Positions 6,225 through 7,200 of a DNA stretch of 7,200 nucleotides are shown here, in pieces; the stretch's first letter is position 1, and each line of letters opens with the position of its first letter. Below the pieces are notes generated by a model. The model did not search any database. It saw nothing but the letters and a program-made list of their open reading frames with translations, and was not told the DNA's origin. The translations under genes and the position numbers were made by a program. The DNA is from Thermoflexales bacterium (lineage in GTDB: Bacteria; Chloroflexota; Anaerolineae; Fen-1058): assembly GCA_016931085.1 (NCBI GenBank), contig JAFGFO010000171.1, positions 1 to 7,200 of the forward strand. Direction: 5' to 3'.

Positions 6225-6246
6225 AGCGGCGGATTTGGGCTATGCT
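6218..6246 (+). promoter_or_regulatory. Sigma70-like promoter toward the receiver-like gene
   Basis: ATGACA (6218-6223) and TATGCT (6241-6246) are separated by exactly 17 bp, matching the consensus at five and four of six positions. Transcription would begin near 6253, giving a leader of about 75 nt before the ATG at 6328. The -35 lies in the right arm of the inverted-repeat element and the -10 in unique flanking DNA, the mirror image of the leftward promoter. Confidence 0.5.
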
Positions 6247-6327
6247 TATGATGTACCTGCCAGTGCGTTGCGTCCCGCGAGAGTACCCAAGGGGGAGGCT
6301 GAACGCACCACAGAGTAGGAAAAGGTG

Positions 6328-6747
6328 ATGTCAATGAAACAACGCGTGCGAGTTCTGATCGTCGACGACCATGTGCACACCCGTCACGCTTTGCAAGCCT
6401 TGCTGGCGGTCTGGCCAGAGATCGAGGTGGTGGGCGCGGTGGAACACAGTGCACAGCTCATACACTGGGTGGAGGAATGCCGCCCAGACGTGGTGCTCGT
6501 CGTGGGCATCTCCACGCCGGGCTTGGCCCAGGGGCAAGGCCATGAACGCAGTGGATGGTCAGCCGAAGAGATGGATGGACTGGAAGCGCTTCGCCTCATC
6601 AAAAACCACTGGCCACAGGTCAGGATTGTGGTGCTGGCAATGTACGCGACTCATCGGGCGGCCGCGTTAGCCGCCGGAGCTGAGGCCTTTTTGCTCAAGG
6701 GCTGTCCGGCGCAAGACCTACAGGACGCCATCCTCGAGACGGGATAG
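6328..6747 (+). CDS. Stand-alone response-regulator receiver protein lacking the phospho-acceptor Asp
   Basis: The 139-residue product is a receiver (CheY-like) domain with no output domain. It begins with RVRVLIVDDH, giving the acidic pair at residues 13-14, and keeps the conserved Lys in FLLKG (residue 124). The segment that normally reads DVVLxDxxMPG is here DVVLVVGISTPG, with Val/Gly where the phosphorylated Asp should be. The conserved Thr/Ser is Ala (residue 104, VVLAMY). About 16 residues (66-81, LAQGQGHERSGWSAEE) are inserted before MDGLEALR. It is therefore probably a pseudo-receiver that works by binding a partner rather than by phosphorylation. The sequence is closest to NarL/LuxR-type receivers, but the protein stops at the end of the fold with no helix-turn-helix. 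Starts at GTG 6325, ATG 6328 (AGGA 7 nt upstream) and ATG 6334 (AAGGTG upstream) are all possible. No histidine kinase is visible nearby. Confidence 0.85.
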   Translation: MSMKQRVRVLIVDDHVHTRHALQALLAVWPEIEVVGAVEHSAQLIHWVEECRPDVVLVVGISTPGLAQGQGHERSGWSAEEMDGLEALRLIKNHWPQVRIVVLAMYATHRAAALAAGAEAFLLKGCPAQDLQDAILETG

Positions 6748-6785
6748 GGTGAATGGATACTTGACAGAATAGGGAGTTGATACGA

Positions 6786-6935
6786 ATGATAGACAAGACA
6801 AGTAAGACAAGATCGAAACGATTACCCAAAGGGCAGCGCACCCACGTGCGGCGGTTGAAGCAGGCCGCCCGCAAGGCCGGCACACCGCTCACAGTTGACC
6901 GGCCAGGGCATCGCCCAACTCCGGCAACGGGATAA
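6786..6935 (+). CDS. Hypothetical basic small protein (49 residues)
   Basis: The ORF runs ATG to TAA with AGGGAG (6771-6776) 9 nt before the start. It encodes a strongly basic peptide that begins MIDKTSKTRSKRLPKG, continues with QRTHVRRLKQAARKAG (17-32, a possible amphipathic helix), and ends in a Pro/Thr-rich tail. The Lys/Arg content suggests binding to nucleic acid or ribosome, but no family is recognised. It starts 38 bp after the receiver gene stop on the same strand and could be co-transcribed. The tail looks unlike the front half, so the gene may be a truncated remnant. Chance coding cannot be excluded at this length. Confidence 0.45.
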   Translation: MIDKTSKTRSKRLPKGQRTHVRRLKQAARKAGTPLTVDRPGHRPTPATG

Positions 6936-6990
6936 CGAACTCCGCTTCTCCCGCTTGGATACAAATACCGGCTTGGCTTTTTAGGCAAGG

Positions 6991-7028
6991 CACAAAAACT
7001 CCCCGAATGTCCGCGCATTCGGGGAGTT
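6991..7028 (-). terminator. Strong intrinsic terminator, minus orientation
   Basis: AACTCCCCGAATG (6997-7009) and CATTCGGGGAGTT (7016-7028) make a perfect 13-bp stem with a 6-nt loop. On the minus strand the stem runs directly into TTTTTGTG (through 6991), a proper U-tract. On the plus strand the next bases are CGTACAACAA with no U-tract, so the element is oriented to end transcription entering from the right. It lies 61 nt after the small basic ORF and may also act as a 3' stabilising hairpin for the rightward transcript. Confidence 0.75.
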
Positions 7029-7085
7029 CGTACAACAACATCGCCAGTCCTCTCCCTTCGCTGCTCGGATCGTATTGGCTTCGGT

Positions 7086-7114
7086 TTGACCTTTTCCAAC
7101 TTTACATATATACT
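7086..7114 (+). promoter_or_regulatory. Sigma70-like promoter pointing out of the window
   Basis: TTGACC (7086-7091) and TATACT (7109-7114) are separated by exactly 17 bp, each with five of six consensus positions. Transcription would start near 7121. No start codon with a convincing ORF follows before the window ends, so the target would lie beyond 7200. Confidence 0.5.
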
Positions 7115-7168
7115 GAAAAAATGCAATAGCGCAAAACTCACTTGGCGCGAGTTGTCCCCCTCCCCCTG

Positions 7169-7189
7169 CCCCTCCCACCAGGGGAGGGG
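7169..7189. repeat. C/G-rich hairpin at the right edge
   Basis: CCCCTCCC (7169-7176) and GGGAGGGG (7182-7189) form a perfect 8-bp stem with the loop ACCAG, within a C-rich then G-rich tract (about 7156-7190). The runs resemble low-complexity intergenic repeats and could be one end of a dispersed element continuing past the window. Confidence 0.45.
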
Positions 7190-7200
7190 AGAAAGGCGAA

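Noticed and set aside
6020..6328. ORF on the plus strand in the divergent region
   Set aside because: It runs through the inverted-repeat element, has no ribosome binding site, and its composition looks like chance.
6761..6766. Perfect TTGACA before the small basic ORF
   Set aside because: The only -10-like match (6785-6790) overlaps the start codon of the ORF, so it could not drive it with a leader; probably chance.
6695..7141. Minus-strand 148-residue ORF at the right end
   Set aside because: It crosses the strong terminator hairpin and overlaps the receiver gene and the small ORF; the product is Arg/Pro/Ser-rich without recognisable motifs.

Overview
The window reads as a piece of a GC-rich bacterial chromosome, most likely from a Chloroflexota (Anaerolineae-like) organism. 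This placement is an inference. It rests on a very large secreted protein that mixes LVIVD propeller repeats, cohesin-like, InlB-like, carboxypeptidase-regulatory-like and CARDB-like modules around a YLPIVLR-type linker, a style I associate with that phylum, and on intergenic DNA rich in small palindromic elements. No rRNA, tRNA, CRISPR array or complete insertion sequence is visible.

Layout. Positions 1-140 are non-coding and carry an unusual palindrome whose two arms are each made of 9-bp periodic repeats. Positions 141-4475 (+) encode one exported multidomain protein of 1444 residues. A 77-bp convergent gap with a weak A/T hairpin separates it from two minus-strand genes. In transcription order these are an SPFH/band-7 (slipin-like) protein that lacks the usual N-terminal membrane anchor (5836-5003) and a small coiled-coil/two-helix membrane protein (4906-4553). 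The two look like an operon.

From 5837 to 6327 lies a 491-bp non-coding divergent region. It holds a 111-bp MITE-like inverted repeat (5899-6009) and a second, 171-bp, nested inverted-repeat element (6054-6224). Each arm of the second element carries an ATGACA hexamer facing outward, placed exactly 17 bp from a -10-like hexamer in the flanking DNA. One of these promoters points to the SPFH gene and the other to the rightward gene, a stand-alone response-regulator receiver protein (6328-6747, +) that has lost its phosphorylatable aspartate. A basic 49-residue ORF follows (6786-6935, +). The last 265 bp hold a strong 13-bp-stem terminator oriented for minus-strand transcription, a good sigma70-like promoter pointing out of the window on the plus strand, and a G-rich hairpin at the edge.

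How the genes may work together. The large protein appears to act alone outside the cell, probably in binding or adhesion. The SPFH protein and the small membrane protein probably form a membrane scaffold. The receiver-like protein is divergently transcribed from them under a shared palindromic control region, so co-regulation is possible but not shown.
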